DNA from: CAZHNW01 sp942491575 | GTDB lineage: Bacteria; Spirochaetota; UBA4802; UBA5550 | Direction: 5' to 3' | DNA: 64,000 bases | NCBI GenBank assembly: GCA_942491575.1 | Contig: CALOBT010000025.1 | Location: 1,426,001-1,490,000, forward strand | Shown: positions 24,347 to 34,592 of the stretch, piece after piece | Layout: each line of letters starts with the position of its first letter | Position numbering within the stretch: position 1 is the stretch's first letter | Made by a program: the position numbers and the translations under genes | Notes under the pieces: model-generated | Databases searched by the model: none | Seen by the model: the letters and a program-made list of their open reading frames with translations, nothing else | What the model was told of the DNA's origin: nothing

Positions 24347-25282
24347 ATGGCAGATGAAAAAGCATCAAAAAACTCCGTAGACCGCTATCATCTCTTCTAT
24401 GTCGAAGCAATAATGCAGGACTCCTCCTTCCCGCAAATTCATCGAGTGAAACCGGTTTTCGAAAACCTTTCCCTCGATGAATTCATTGAACTTATTAATA
24501 AATGTGTAAATAATTCTGAATATGAGGTAATACAGCAATTTCTATATTTTCTTATTTTATTCAGAGACATGGAACACCTCAGGGAATACCTTAATTCTGA
24601 AAAACTGAGCCTTGAAATTCTTGAAAAACTTGTAATATTTGTTTATGGCCACTGCACCATCCATGACCATTCCACGGAAAGAATCATTGACGAGATGCTC
24701 TCCTTTCTTGACAACAAACGCCTCATGGAACTGGTGATTAGCTCAAAATTTATTTCAAATGACAAACTAATGCTTTTTTTTATACTTTCCCGGTTTGACG
24801 TGGACCTGCTCAATAAATACTTTGCCAACATTAAAAATGTAGGCGAGTTCATCCAGTATTTTCTGAAACTTCCTGAAGAAGTGCTCCGATCAATAATCTC
24901 CCGAAATTACCATCTCTTTCAGTATATTATGCTCATGATGGCGGAAAGTGATTCGGAACATAATATTTCAGTAGATTTTTACAAAAAATACCGGTCGGAT
25001 ATTGAACAATTCGCAAGGCTCAACGATATGGTGCGAAATCTGAAGAAAAATAATAACATGCAGGAAACGAAGAACAATCCCATGGAAAGGATCAATATGG
25101 ATCGCATTTCACTGCTGGTCAACATGGTAGAGGAACTTCCGGACCCGCAAAAGGCCGTTGAATATTTTGACAGCGAACACGTCTTCATGAATGAAGAAGA
25201 GAAAAAAATGGTACTGGCCATCGCCACAGACCCGCTTCTGAAAAATACCTTTGCGAATTATGAGGGTATGCTCTCGCCGTAG
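24347..25282 (+). CDS. Unknown helical cytoplasmic protein
   Basis: Not recognised. The 311-residue product has no signal peptide or transmembrane helix. It is rich in Leu, Ile, Glu and Lys and should be nearly all alpha-helical, with repeated short segments such as 'LSLDEFIELINKCVNNSEYEVIQQF', 'RIIDEMLSFLDNKRLMELVISSKF' and 'LLNKYFANIKNVGEFIQYFLKLPEEVLRSI'. This suggests a helical-repeat (HEAT/TPR-like) solenoid. The final third contains an Asn/Lys-rich linker and a small acidic domain. It is a single-gene unit with its own promoter. Its coding character is strong; its function is open. Confidence 0.75.
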   Translation: MADEKASKNSVDRYHLFYVEAIMQDSSFPQIHRVKPVFENLSLDEFIELINKCVNNSEYEVIQQFLYFLILFRDMEHLREYLNSEKLSLEILEKLVIFVYGHCTIHDHSTERIIDEMLSFLDNKRLMELVISSKFISNDKLMLFFILSRFDVDLLNKYFANIKNVGEFIQYFLKLPEEVLRSIISRNYHLFQYIMLMMAESDSEHNISVDFYKKYRSDIEQFARLNDMVRNLKKNNNMQETKNNPMERINMDRISLLVNMVEELPDPQKAVEYFDSEHVFMNEEEKKMVLAIATDPLLKNTFANYEGMLSP

Positions 25283-25334
25283 CTGAACACCTCACTTCTG
25301 AGTTCATAAAAGCTTTAATCTTACAACTCCCTTA

Positions 25335-26267
25335 TTATTGCACCGGCAAAAGACTGCTGCGGCGAAGAACAAAAAACTCCCCCGATTCATTGCAGAGAAG
25401 AAACCTGTCCCGGCCCAGAAAACAGATCCCTTCGCACTGCCCTGCCCTGACGGGGAGCCACCACTTCCTTCCCCTTAAAAAATCATCACCTTCCGGCGCC
25501 TCAAGGAGCCAGATAGAACTATAGGTTAAAAAGAGAAGCAGCCTTTCACGGGGATAGCAGTCCGCCGCAGTAACAAGGTCATCAACCTGAAGGTAACCGG
25601 TAAGAACCGGGAAATGCATCTTTCTATCATCCAGTTTTCCAAAGCGGTAGAGACCGGTCAAGTTATCAATACGACGTTTTGTAAGAAGATAGGCCGCATC
25701 ATTATAGATAAAGAGGGCCTCCGCATCAAAGGCATTGCCGTAAATTATTTTTTTATACTGTTCCGGATACATGAATGAAAATTTTCCGGATGCATATATT
25801 TTATCCAGTTCATCCGGTTCGGCAACTGTGACAAGAGAAATATTCTTTCTGAGACTAAAATTATTTCCAGTATCGGCAATAACAATATTCCCCTTACTGT
25901 CCAGGGCTACATCCTCCCAGTCATGATTTTTTTGATTATGGAGGAAAAATTTCCCTGTTAACGATACGGAAAATTTCTTACCCGATGAAAGCTCCAGGCG
26001 ATAGAGCCAGGGGCCGTTCCCTGAATCACCAATGGCCCAGCAAATATTTTTCTGGCTGCTGCTCATAACAATTCCGGAACACTCCGGAACAATCCCCCCG
26101 GCTATTACGGCATCCGGTTTCAGAATCCGAGGTTCAACAGGGGGAAGAGATACTGCAACCACCTCCCCTCCCGCGGGAATTCTATTCATGGAGCAACAGG
26201 TAAAAAACGATAACAAAAAAGCTCCCGACAGAAAAAAAGATAGTACCATCACATTTCTCATCTTCAT
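25335..26267 (-). CDS. Lipoprotein, SdiA-regulated/phytase-like beta-propeller
   Basis: The signal peptide ends in 'SFFTCCS' (lipobox). The mature part has the pattern 'NHDWEDVALDSKGNIVIADTGNN', followed by 'AFDAEALFIYNDAAYLLTKR' and 'GQCEGICFLGRDRFLLCNESG'. This is the arrangement seen in SdiA-regulated and esterase-like phytase propellers (E-D-x-A, D-A-E-A and E-G motifs). Activity unknown; these motifs often mark a Ca-dependent propeller. It starts 4 bp after the HAD phosphatase stop, so the pair is one operon. Confidence 0.72.
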   Translation of the reverse strand: MKMRNVMVLSFFLSGAFLLSFFTCCSMNRIPAGGEVVAVSLPPVEPRILKPDAVIAGGIVPECSGIVMSSSQKNICWAIGDSGNGPWLYRLELSSGKKFSVSLTGKFFLHNQKNHDWEDVALDSKGNIVIADTGNNFSLRKNISLVTVAEPDELDKIYASGKFSFMYPEQYKKIIYGNAFDAEALFIYNDAAYLLTKRRIDNLTGLYRFGKLDDRKMHFPVLTGYLQVDDLVTAADCYPRERLLLFLTYSSIWLLEAPEGDDFLRGRKWWLPVRAGQCEGICFLGRDRFLLCNESGEFFVLRRSSLLPVQ

Positions 26268-26271
26268 TCAG

Positions 26272-27105
26272 CTAGATCTTTTTCTTAGAAAGAATTCGAC
26301 GGGCAATGCTATCAATGGCCATACAAAGGGAATTTGAAAGATCCGAGCGGGCGCTGTAATCAGCGGATACCAGGTTTGACACCCTCCCGTCTTCGATAAA
26401 CTCCCATGCCCTTCCCCATCTCGATTGGCGGTTACGGTCATAAACCCCAAGGGCAAAGCCGCCGTTTTTTCGAACCAGCGAAAAACAGGGAACATCGGTA
26501 TATCCGTCACCGACAAAAATCATTTGATTAAAGGGAATACGCATATCCGCAGTTGATACTTTTTTATTCACCATAAAGGGCTGCCCCCGATATCCTGGAC
26601 CGGTAAAGCCCTTTGATATCTGGAAGATATAACGGGTTTTATCAGTAAAGCTTATAACCTTTCGGGGATAATTAACAATCCCTTTTTCGTCATAATGATA
26701 TTCGCAGCACCAGATATCAGAAAAATTTTTGGCTACGGAAGTATTACGCACTACATCACCGATACCGCTACTGATAAGAAAAAATTCAATGTCAATATCA
26801 GGAGAGAGAGAAGCGGCGTGTTTTCTCAGACGGTTGAAAATTGATGGCACCCCCCTGAACACCTTTACTTCCTCACCCCATTTCTGAAGAGTTTCCCGGG
26901 TAACGGGTTCAATTACTCCCGAGGACGATTCTTCAATAATGGCATAGAGGTATGCCGGCACGGGATCCCAGTCATCCTCAACCATTTTCTGGACATTCTG
27001 CCAGAAAACCTCAACATCCACGCCAAGTTTTTTCAGAAGACCAGTTGTACTATCCGGAGCAAGGGTGTCATCAAAATCGAAAATTACTGCGATGGTTGAT
27101 TTCAA
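26272..27105 (-). CDS. HAD-superfamily phosphatase (phosphoserine-phosphatase-like)
   Basis: Motif I 'FDFDDTLAPDS' provides the nucleophile Asp and acid Asp, motif II is 'FFLISSGIG', a Lys lies in 'YPRKVISF', and motif IV is 'IFVGDGYTDVPCF'. There are about 277 residues, with a helical cap between motifs I and II. I choose TTG 27105 as the start because GAGGTG sits five bases upstream; a GTG at 27138 has no site. Substrate unknown. It is co-transcribed with the downstream propeller lipoprotein, which could mean a phosphate-metabolite pathway, but this is only contextual. Confidence 0.83.
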   Translation of the reverse strand: MKSTIAVIFDFDDTLAPDSTTGLLKKLGVDVEVFWQNVQKMVEDDWDPVPAYLYAIIEESSSGVIEPVTRETLQKWGEEVKVFRGVPSIFNRLRKHAASLSPDIDIEFFLISSGIGDVVRNTSVAKNFSDIWCCEYHYDEKGIVNYPRKVISFTDKTRYIFQISKGFTGPGYRGQPFMVNKKVSTADMRIPFNQMIFVGDGYTDVPCFSLVRKNGGFALGVYDRNRQSRWGRAWEFIEDGRVSNLVSADYSARSDLSNSLCMAIDSIARRILSKKKI

Positions 27106-27357
27106 AAAGGCACCTCGAAAAATATTTATATCCTGCACACAGACTAGGCCTTCCCTGTTAATCTGTCAAATATATTCCATTGACATTTACTTCCCCAAAA
27201 AATTAAAGATAGGATTGGGGGGAAGTTAAAATGCTCTCACCAAACAGGCATGTGCAGTGGAGGGCTTTAGTGCAAATAATTGTATTGACTTCGAATCGTA
27301 AATTTCAATCATGGTGATCATAGAATTCGAAAAAAGCAGAATTAAGGAAGAAAAGGT

Positions 27358-28194
27358 ATGAATCCATATACACTCATGGTTGACTGCAGCGACAGGGAAG
27401 GTCTCGTTTATCATGTAACAGGTATACTCTTCAACAATAACTGCAACATCATCAGCAACGGTGAGTTCGTGGAAAAATCCACAAATCATTTCTTCATGCG
27501 GACAGTTTTCAGCGGTGAAGCCGATACTGAAAAAATACTCGAAGAATTAAAAAAGGCGCTTCCCCCGGACAGCACGATCCGTCTCTCCCGGCAGGAGAAA
27601 AAAGATATCATTATTCTGGCCACGAAGGAGCATCACTGCCTGGGAGACCTTCTTCTTCGGTACCATTTCAACGAATTAAACGCCAGAATTCTGGCTGTAA
27701 TCAGCAACCATGAAATCCTGAAGGAATTAACAGATAAGTTTGAAATACCTTTTCACTTCATACCTCATGAAGGAAATTCACGGGGGGAACACGAGGAAAA
27801 GATTATCAGGATAATAGACGGATATAATCCGGAATATATAATCCTTGCAAAATACATGAGAATACTTTCACGCAGTTTCGTATCAATGTACAAAAATCAA
27901 ATGATAAATATTCACCACAGTTTCCTGCCAGCATTTATCGGGGCAAATCCATATAAGAAGGCCTACGACCGTGGTGTTAAAATCATAGGGGCAACTGCGC
28001 ATTTCGTCACTGATGATCTTGATGAAGGTCCAATAATATCACAGAGTACAATCCCCGTAGACCATACACACTCTGTTGATGACATGATAAATGCCGGAAG
28101 AGATGTTGAAAAACTTGTCCTGGCGCAGTCACTGAAGATGGTCTTCGAAGATCGAATTTTCGTAAGCGGCAATAAAACTGTTATTTTCGACTGA
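27358..28194 (+). CDS. purU: Formyltetrahydrofolate deformylase
   Basis: A 278-residue two-domain protein: an N-terminal ACT domain ('LMVDCSDREGLVYHVTGILF') and a formyltransferase-fold catalytic domain. Active-site residues are in 'INIHHSFLPAF' (His) and 'GATAHFVTDDLDEGPII' (His and Asp), the PurU variant. It hydrolyses 10-formyl-THF to THF and formate, balancing one-carbon pools and supplying formate for PurT. AAGGAAGAAAAGGT precedes the ATG. It is a single gene, divergent from the HAD gene. The intergenic region holds ACTTCCCC/GGGGAAGT inverted half-sites at 27189-27196 and 27219-27226. Confidence 0.95.
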   Translation: MNPYTLMVDCSDREGLVYHVTGILFNNNCNIISNGEFVEKSTNHFFMRTVFSGEADTEKILEELKKALPPDSTIRLSRQEKKDIIILATKEHHCLGDLLLRYHFNELNARILAVISNHEILKELTDKFEIPFHFIPHEGNSRGEHEEKIIRIIDGYNPEYIILAKYMRILSRSFVSMYKNQMINIHHSFLPAFIGANPYKKAYDRGVKIIGATAHFVTDDLDEGPIISQSTIPVDHTHSVDDMINAGRDVEKLVLAQSLKMVFEDRIFVSGNKTVIFD

Positions 28195-28199
28195 CAGCT

Positions 28200-29240
28200 T
28201 TATTCCTCTGAACTCTCATCAGTATAACTTCCTTTCACTTCCAGAACCTGTTCAATTTTTTCAAGGAAGGCGTCTACCAGACGGGCATCAAAATGCTGTC
28301 CACGCTCTTCTTTTATCAGCTTAATCGCATCCTCAACTGGCCATGCCTTTTTATAGGGACGATCACTGGTAAGTGCATCAAAAACATCGGCTATCGCCAC
28401 CATCCTCCCGACAAGTGGAATATCTTCACCGGCAAGACCTCTGGGATATCCTTTTCCATTATACTTCTCATGATGTGTAAGCGCTGCGACACAGGCAAGT
28501 GATAAAATTTTTGATGAATGTTCACCAATAATTTTTTCCCCTATTTCAGGGTGCTGTTTCATAATAATCCACTCTTCATCATTAAGCGGTCCCGGCTTTG
28601 TCAGGATTTCATCGGGGATACCAATCTTGCCAACATCATGCATGGGAGAGGCATTCATGATCAGATCAGCTTCCTTTTCAGAAAGGCCACTGCCAAGGGC
28701 AATCAGCTGACAGTATTTACTCATGCGGATAACATGCATACCCGTTTCATTATCCTTATATTCCGCTGCACGGCCCAGGCGCCTGATTATTTCAAGACGG
28801 GTCTCATTCAGTTCACTGGTCCTCTCCCTCACTAATTGTTCGAGGGCCCTGTTCTGGTCATAAACGGCCAGATGGGTTTTGACCCGGGCCCTGACTATAT
28901 CGGGATTGACCGGTTTGGTAATGTAATCCACAGCCCCCAGTTCAAATCCTTTTGACTCATCAACCCGATCATCAAGGGCTGTGATAAAAATAATCGGTAT
29001 TGAAGATGTTCGCGGGTCCTGTTTTAACAGCTCACATACTTCGAAACCATCCATTTCCGGCATCATGATATCGAGAAGTATCAAATCTGGAATTGCCTGA
29101 ATAGCTATATTTACAGCTGTTTTTCCATTGATAGCGGCCTTTAAGGCATAGCTGTCTTCAAGTATACCACGCAGGATATCAATATTTTCAGGGACATCAT
29201 CAACTAATAAAACAGTAGCTTTATTCTGGTTTTTATCCAT
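28200..29240 (-). CDS. Response regulator with HD-GYP phosphodiesterase output (RpfG-like)
   Basis: Residues 8-125 are a receiver domain ('TVLLVDDVPENIDIL', phospho-Asp in 'LILLDIMMPEMDG', Lys in 'YITKPVNPD'). After a short coiled coil, residues 150-330 are a complete HD-GYP domain with 'MHDVGKIGIPDEIL', 'HHEKYNGKGYPRGL' and 'IADVFDALTSDRPYK'. Such enzymes degrade cyclic-di-GMP. The gene is 36 bp downstream of a giant hybrid kinase, its likely phospho-donor. It converges with purU, with stops 5 bp apart. It closely resembles the regulator at 58179. Confidence 0.95.
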   Translation of the reverse strand: MDKNQNKATVLLVDDVPENIDILRGILEDSYALKAAINGKTAVNIAIQAIPDLILLDIMMPEMDGFEVCELLKQDPRTSSIPIIFITALDDRVDESKGFELGAVDYITKPVNPDIVRARVKTHLAVYDQNRALEQLVRERTSELNETRLEIIRRLGRAAEYKDNETGMHVIRMSKYCQLIALGSGLSEKEADLIMNASPMHDVGKIGIPDEILTKPGPLNDEEWIIMKQHPEIGEKIIGEHSSKILSLACVAALTHHEKYNGKGYPRGLAGEDIPLVGRMVAIADVFDALTSDRPYKKAWPVEDAIKLIKEERGQHFDARLVDAFLEKIEQVLEVKGSYTDESSEE

Positions 29241-29276
29241 ATCTTTTACCCTTGTGATGCTATTCTATTATTTCAA

Positions 29277-32200
29277 CTATGTCTGTTCAATAATATTGAG
29301 TTGGTCCAGGGCTTCTTCATATTGGTAATTTTTAATTAAATTTTCGAGTTTTGACATTTCGTATTCTTTTGTATTTTCAACATTTTCCCGAAGCTTACCA
29401 AGTACATCTTCGGACCTGGTACTGTAACTCTCCAGGCATTTCCTTAACTCACTGAAAAGTCTGGATATTTCAATTTCCGATGCCGAATTGAAATTGGAAT
29501 TTTTATTGTCCATTTTTTTTTCTCCTCCAAATACATTTTCAATAGATGTCATCACTTTCTGCAGTTCCCCTTCTGCATTTTTCATTAAACGCTGAGCAAG
29601 TTCAAAATCACAGGATTCCTTCTTCAATTCGTCATCCAGAACCACTACAATTTGATGAAGATTTACTGCACCGATATTTCCTGAGATCCCCTTCAGGGTA
29701 TGCATTTTCCTTTCCGCCTCTTCATAGTTGCAGGCAATCAATAAATTTTCTGCATCTTTTATTATATCACTGTTATTTTCCTTAAATTTTAACAGCAACT
29801 TACCATACAACTCACTGTTCCCTGCAACTCTTTCCAATCCCTCTTTCCATTCGATACCTTCTAACCTGGCTAATTTTTCTTCCATGATAATTCCTCCACC
29901 CTCTTTTTCTGTCCGGCCCCCCTGACTCTCATTGCTTATTTTATTCGACCATCTTTTCAGTTTTTCATAGAGGGCTTCAACATCAAGAGGCTTGACAATA
30001 CAATCATTCATACCCGCATGCTCTGTTTTTTCGATAATCCCATCCATGGCATCAGCAGTCATTGCCAGTATGGGAAGATCCGTCAATTTCAATTCATTCC
30101 TTATATACACTGTAGCTTCATACCCATCCATCAAAGGCATCTGGAGATCCATCAGGACAAGGTCAATCTCGGATGAGTATTCTTTCAAAAAATCTACCGC
30201 CTCTACTCCATTTTCTGCAAAAACAACCTTCATCCCTTCATGCGTGAGAAGTTCTCCCGCTACCTGCTGATTAATTTCATTATCTTCTACAAGGAGAACG
30301 CGAATCCCGGAAAGGGATTTGTCTTTATTTTCCTTTTGCCTATCGGGAACTTTCTCCTGCACGAAATGATTTTCATCAAGATACAATTCTCTTATGGTAT
30401 CAAACAATACCAGCTTACTCACGGGTTTAATAAGAAATCCTTCAACTCCAGCCTCTTCTGCTTCCTTCATAATTTCTTCACGACCATATGCTGTGATCAT
30501 AATTATTTTAGGCTTTACAGTAATATTTTCATTACTTAGAATTTCTGCAGCGACCTGAGAGCCATTCATGTCGGGCATTTCCCAGTCAAGAAAAACCAGT
30601 TTATAGGAATTTTCCCCATCCGTTTCTTCTATTTTACGAAGGGATTCCTTACCATTTGAAGCCGTATCAACCTTGAGAGAAAAACTTTCCAAAAAACGCT
30701 GAATTATTCTCTGGGCAGTGATATTATCATCAACGACAAGGGCCCGGCCTTCGATCAGCTCAGGGGGTATTTCAAAACTGCGTTCCTCTTTCATCTGCCG
30801 TCCGAAACGGACCGTAAAATAGAAGGAACTTCCTTTTTTCTGAATACTGTGAACGGCGATTTCTCCCCCCATGCTTTCTACCAGTGCTTTACTGATACTG
30901 AGCCCCAGGCCGGTCCCGCCATATTTCCTGGTGGTAGATGTGTCAGCCTGAGAGAAGGATTGAAAAAGCCGCTTCTGCTGATCCTCCGTGAGGCCGATTC
31001 CTGTATCCTCCACGGAAAATTTTAAAAACACCTCTTCTGTCATTTCTCTATTAAGCGAAACGGAAACAACAACTTCTCCGCTATTTGTGAATTTAATGGC
31101 ATTGCTGACTAAATTAATAAGCACCTGCCCCAGTCTCAGGGGGTCCCCAATGAGTTCAAATGGAACGTTATTATCAACATTAATTATCAATTCCAGATTC
31201 TTTTCAACTGCACGAATATTCATCAGGTTAACCATATTATCAAGCACAGTGCCCAGATTGAAATTTATTTTCTCAATTACGAGTTTACCTGCTTCAATTT
31301 TTGAAATATCTAAAATATCATTAATTATTCCGAGCAGATTCTGAGAAGCCATCTGTATCTTTTTTACATAATCCATTTGCCGATCAGCAAGATCGGTTTT
31401 CAGCAAGAGATGATTCATGCCTATAATTGCATTCATTGGAGTACGTATTTCATGGCTCATATTTGCAAGAAAATCACTTTTAGCCCTGCTTGCCATTTCT
31501 GCATCTGCCTTGGCAATCCTCAGTTCTTCCTCGGCCTTTTTCAACTCGGTAATATCCAAAACAGATCCTCGAATCCCAACGACTTCATCATCGAAAATTA
31601 TCGGTTCTGCGCTGGCCTGTGCAAAAGCCAGTGAATTACCGGGCATGTAGTGACGCACCTCCACTTCGAAATTTTCACGATACTTAACAAGTCTTTCATA
31701 TTTTCTGTTAAAGATCTGACGATCACCTTCATCAAAAAGACTCATATATTCATCCATAGAGGCGATACCATTTGCTGGATCTCTTCCGAAAATATTAAAG
31801 GTTTCCTCAGACCAGTAGAGTTGGTTCGTATTAAGATCAAGTTCCCAGGTTCCAAGTTTTGCTATTTTTTGGGTTTCCTTTAACCGTTCTTCATTTCGCC
31901 GCATGTTTTCGGCAGCAATTTTTCGGCTTGTAATATCATCTTTTACTGCAACAAAGTGGGTAATTTCACCTGTGTCATTAAAGATAGGCGCAATAGATGC
32001 ATACTCCCAGAATTCTTCACCATTCTTTTTACGGTTGCTCAGTTCCCCCTTCCACACCTTTCCGGAAAGGATTGTTTCCCATAATTCTCGATAATGCTTC
32101 TCCGGCAATTTACCTGATTTTAAAAATTTAGGATTCTCACCTATAGCTTCGTTCAGAGAATAACCTGTCACCTCCGTAAATGTAGGATTTATATATTCTA

Positions 32201-34295
32201 TTTTTCCTTTATTATTTGTAATCATTACCGTTGATGGAGATTGTTCAATTGCCTGGGAAAGTTTTTTTAGTTCTTCTTCAACCTTTTTTCTACTGGTTAT
32301 ATCCCGTGAAAAAGAACATATGTATTCACTGTCTTCATAGTCTAAATAATTCAAAAGTACTTCAACTGTGATATCCCTGTTGTCACTGGTATGATATTTG
32401 GTTTCAAAGTTTACAGACCTGAAGCTTGCAATCTGCTCCCAGTGTTTATCCCATTCCTCCCTTACAAAAAAGATATCAATATCAAAAATTGTTTTCCCCA
32501 GGAGTTCACTTCGACTGTAATTCAACTGTGAAACGGCAGATTGATTTGCATAAACAATCCTTCCATCCCGATTAAACCAGATTACCGCATCGGCACTGCT
32601 GTCCACACTGAATTGGGTAAGACGCATAATCCGTTCATTGGCTTTACGGGCGGTGATATCACGATCTGTTCCACGGTACCCGTAAAAATTATTTTCATCA
32701 TCGAAAAGCGGCAGTGCATTTGTTTCTACCGCCACATTTGTTCCATCCCGGTAGACAAAAATACGTTCCATACCGTTTATTGCTTCGTTTTCAGAAAAAA
32801 TATCTTTTAACAGACTTGAATATTTCTCTTTACTTTCGGGAGGGATAAAATCAATCATTGTTTTACCGAGAATTTCCTCAGGTTCAAAACCAAACATTTG
32901 TTTCGCCCGCGGACTTACATATGTATAAACACCATTATGATCCGTCTCCCATACGAAATCGTTTATGCTTTCTGTAAGGTTCCTGAAGCGCTCTTCACTG
33001 GCATGCATTGCCCGGTTGGCCCGTTCAAGCTCAGCAGTCCTTTCAAAAACCCTTTGTTCAAGATCTTCATTAAGGGACCGCAGTTCCTCCTCATACCCCT
33101 TACGCCTTGTAATATCTGTAACAAAGGCAAAGAAAAACTCTCTCCCGTCATAATCAAGGTAGTTCCCGTTGACCTCAACAGGAAAAGAGGTTTTATCTTT
33201 TCTGACGAAATAAGTCTCTATCTTGAAACTTTTTTCTTCTTTACCTTTTTTAAAAATTTCACTGAACATATCTTCATTAAAATTTTTTACAATATCCCTT
33301 ACAGACGAACTCATCAATTCATCTGTTTCATACCCGAGATTTTCGCAGGCCGCTTTATTAGCGTAAAGAAATGACCCGTCAGCTGATATCCAGAAAATAG
33401 AATCATTACTGTTATCAATTGTGTACTGCGTCAACTCAAGTGTTCTTTCTGTTAATTTACGGGCGGTAATATCACGAATCCCGGCTGTTACAATTACGCC
33501 TTCATCTGTCTGCATTGGGCTGAGACTTACTTCCACCGGAAAGCGTTTGCCATTTTTTTTCATGGCGAAAATATTTTTACCCTTCCCCATTGAACGAAGC
33601 TCGGGTTTCTTCATATACCGGTCACGTTTTTCAACATGATCCGCGAATGTCTCAGCAATTAATATTTCAATTGGCTTACCAATAAGTTCCTCACGGCTGT
33701 ATCCGAAAAGCGCAACCCCCTTCGTGTTAATATAAAGAATTTCGTGAACACTATTTACAATTATCATGCAATCAGGGGATGACTCCATAAATCCATGAAA
33801 CTTTCGATCACTCTCTTCCAGGGCATGTTCAAGCTTATGCCGTCTTTCAGATTCTGCTTGAAGCATCTGGTAACTTTCCCGAATTTCTGAAAAAAGTTTC
33901 CTCTGTTCTTCTTCAATTAAATAATGCTCGCAGGCTTCCTTTAATACCATGCTTACAATATTTTTTTCCCAGTCTCTTGAATAATAACGGAAAATATTAC
34001 CTTCCTTTACTGCCTTGATAATTGTGGCATTATCTATTGTAGATGCCGCCAGGACTCTTGTTATGGAGGGGAATTTTTCATTGATAGATTTAAAAAAAGA
34101 TGCACCGGTGGTGCCGGAAAGCTCAAGATCAGCTATTACAACATGGACATTTTCCTCGGAAAGTATTCTTTCTCCTTCAATGGAGTTGTCCGCATACAAA
34201 AACATCAGATGAGGCAGCCCGAGACTTTTTACGAATTCAAGGTTTTTGCCCTCATTGTCAACTACAAGGATAATATGTTTTGTATCGCCTGTCAT
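29277..34295 (-). CDS. Giant hybrid histidine kinase (REC-PAS x6-HisKA-HATPase-REC-REC-HPt)
   Basis: A 1672-residue cytoplasmic protein. It has an N-terminal receiver (1-125, phospho-Asp in 'VVIADLELSGT') and about six PAS domains between residues 160 and 930. The HisKA box 'FLANMSHEIRTPMNAIIG' and HATPase 'GTGLGLSISKALVESMGG' follow. Two receivers come next ('LVFLDWEMPDMNG' and 'LVLMDLQMPLMDGYEA'), then an HPt domain with the phospho-His in 'KMHTLKGISGNIGA', and a C-terminal helical tail of about 70 residues. No transmembrane segments. The layout permits an internal His-Asp-His relay to the downstream HD-GYP regulator. It is a paralogue of the kinase at 59603-64000. Confidence 0.95.
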   Translation of the reverse strand: MTGDTKHIILVVDNEGKNLEFVKSLGLPHLMFLYADNSIEGERILSEENVHVVIADLELSGTTGASFFKSINEKFPSITRVLAASTIDNATIIKAVKEGNIFRYYSRDWEKNIVSMVLKEACEHYLIEEEQRKLFSEIRESYQMLQAESERRHKLEHALEESDRKFHGFMESSPDCMIIVNSVHEILYINTKGVALFGYSREELIGKPIEILIAETFADHVEKRDRYMKKPELRSMGKGKNIFAMKKNGKRFPVEVSLSPMQTDEGVIVTAGIRDITARKLTERTLELTQYTIDNSNDSIFWISADGSFLYANKAACENLGYETDELMSSSVRDIVKNFNEDMFSEIFKKGKEEKSFKIETYFVRKDKTSFPVEVNGNYLDYDGREFFFAFVTDITRRKGYEEELRSLNEDLEQRVFERTAELERANRAMHASEERFRNLTESINDFVWETDHNGVYTYVSPRAKQMFGFEPEEILGKTMIDFIPPESKEKYSSLLKDIFSENEAINGMERIFVYRDGTNVAVETNALPLFDDENNFYGYRGTDRDITARKANERIMRLTQFSVDSSADAVIWFNRDGRIVYANQSAVSQLNYSRSELLGKTIFDIDIFFVREEWDKHWEQIASFRSVNFETKYHTSDNRDITVEVLLNYLDYEDSEYICSFSRDITSRKKVEEELKKLSQAIEQSPSTVMITNNKGKIEYINPTFTEVTGYSLNEAIGENPKFLKSGKLPEKHYRELWETILSGKVWKGELSNRKKNGEEFWEYASIAPIFNDTGEITHFVAVKDDITSRKIAAENMRRNEERLKETQKIAKLGTWELDLNTNQLYWSEETFNIFGRDPANGIASMDEYMSLFDEGDRQIFNRKYERLVKYRENFEVEVRHYMPGNSLAFAQASAEPIIFDDEVVGIRGSVLDITELKKAEEELRIAKADAEMASRAKSDFLANMSHEIRTPMNAIIGMNHLLLKTDLADRQMDYVKKIQMASQNLLGIINDILDISKIEAGKLVIEKINFNLGTVLDNMVNLMNIRAVEKNLELIINVDNNVPFELIGDPLRLGQVLINLVSNAIKFTNSGEVVVSVSLNREMTEEVFLKFSVEDTGIGLTEDQQKRLFQSFSQADTSTTRKYGGTGLGLSISKALVESMGGEIAVHSIQKKGSSFYFTVRFGRQMKEERSFEIPPELIEGRALVVDDNITAQRIIQRFLESFSLKVDTASNGKESLRKIEETDGENSYKLVFLDWEMPDMNGSQVAAEILSNENITVKPKIIMITAYGREEIMKEAEEAGVEGFLIKPVSKLVLFDTIRELYLDENHFVQEKVPDRQKENKDKSLSGIRVLLVEDNEINQQVAGELLTHEGMKVVFAENGVEAVDFLKEYSSEIDLVLMDLQMPLMDGYEATVYIRNELKLTDLPILAMTADAMDGIIEKTEHAGMNDCIVKPLDVEALYEKLKRWSNKISNESQGGRTEKEGGGIIMEEKLARLEGIEWKEGLERVAGNSELYGKLLLKFKENNSDIIKDAENLLIACNYEEAERKMHTLKGISGNIGAVNLHQIVVVLDDELKKESCDFELAQRLMKNAEGELQKVMTSIENVFGGEKKMDNKNSNFNSASEIEISRLFSELRKCLESYSTRSEDVLGKLRENVENTKEYEMSKLENLIKNYQYEEALDQLNIIEQT

Positions 34296-34592
34296 TTTTC
34301 TTCAATACCAGTAAAAATTTTAAAAGCCTTCCTGCGTTAAAACTTTTTACTATCCTTCTGTTTTACAGGCAGATAAATTCTGCACCTGTTTTTACCCGCA
34401 ATAGCAATATACCCCGGAATCTGCTTATTTAAATTTATTGATTTTTATAATTTTCGTGAGCACCTGTCACAATATTCAGCTTGAAGCTTATTCTTTTTAA
34501 GTTATTCTACTGTATCATAAACACAAAATAAAGACAAGGGGTGTAACTATAATTTTTTTATGTAGTGTCTTTGACAATAACAGTTATTAAAA

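Noticed and set aside
27189..27226. ACTTCCCC...GGGGAAGT repeat as a defined operator between the HAD and purU genes
   Set aside because: GGGGAAGT-like strings are frequent in this window (for example near 45390 and 46885), so an 8-bp pair is weak evidence.
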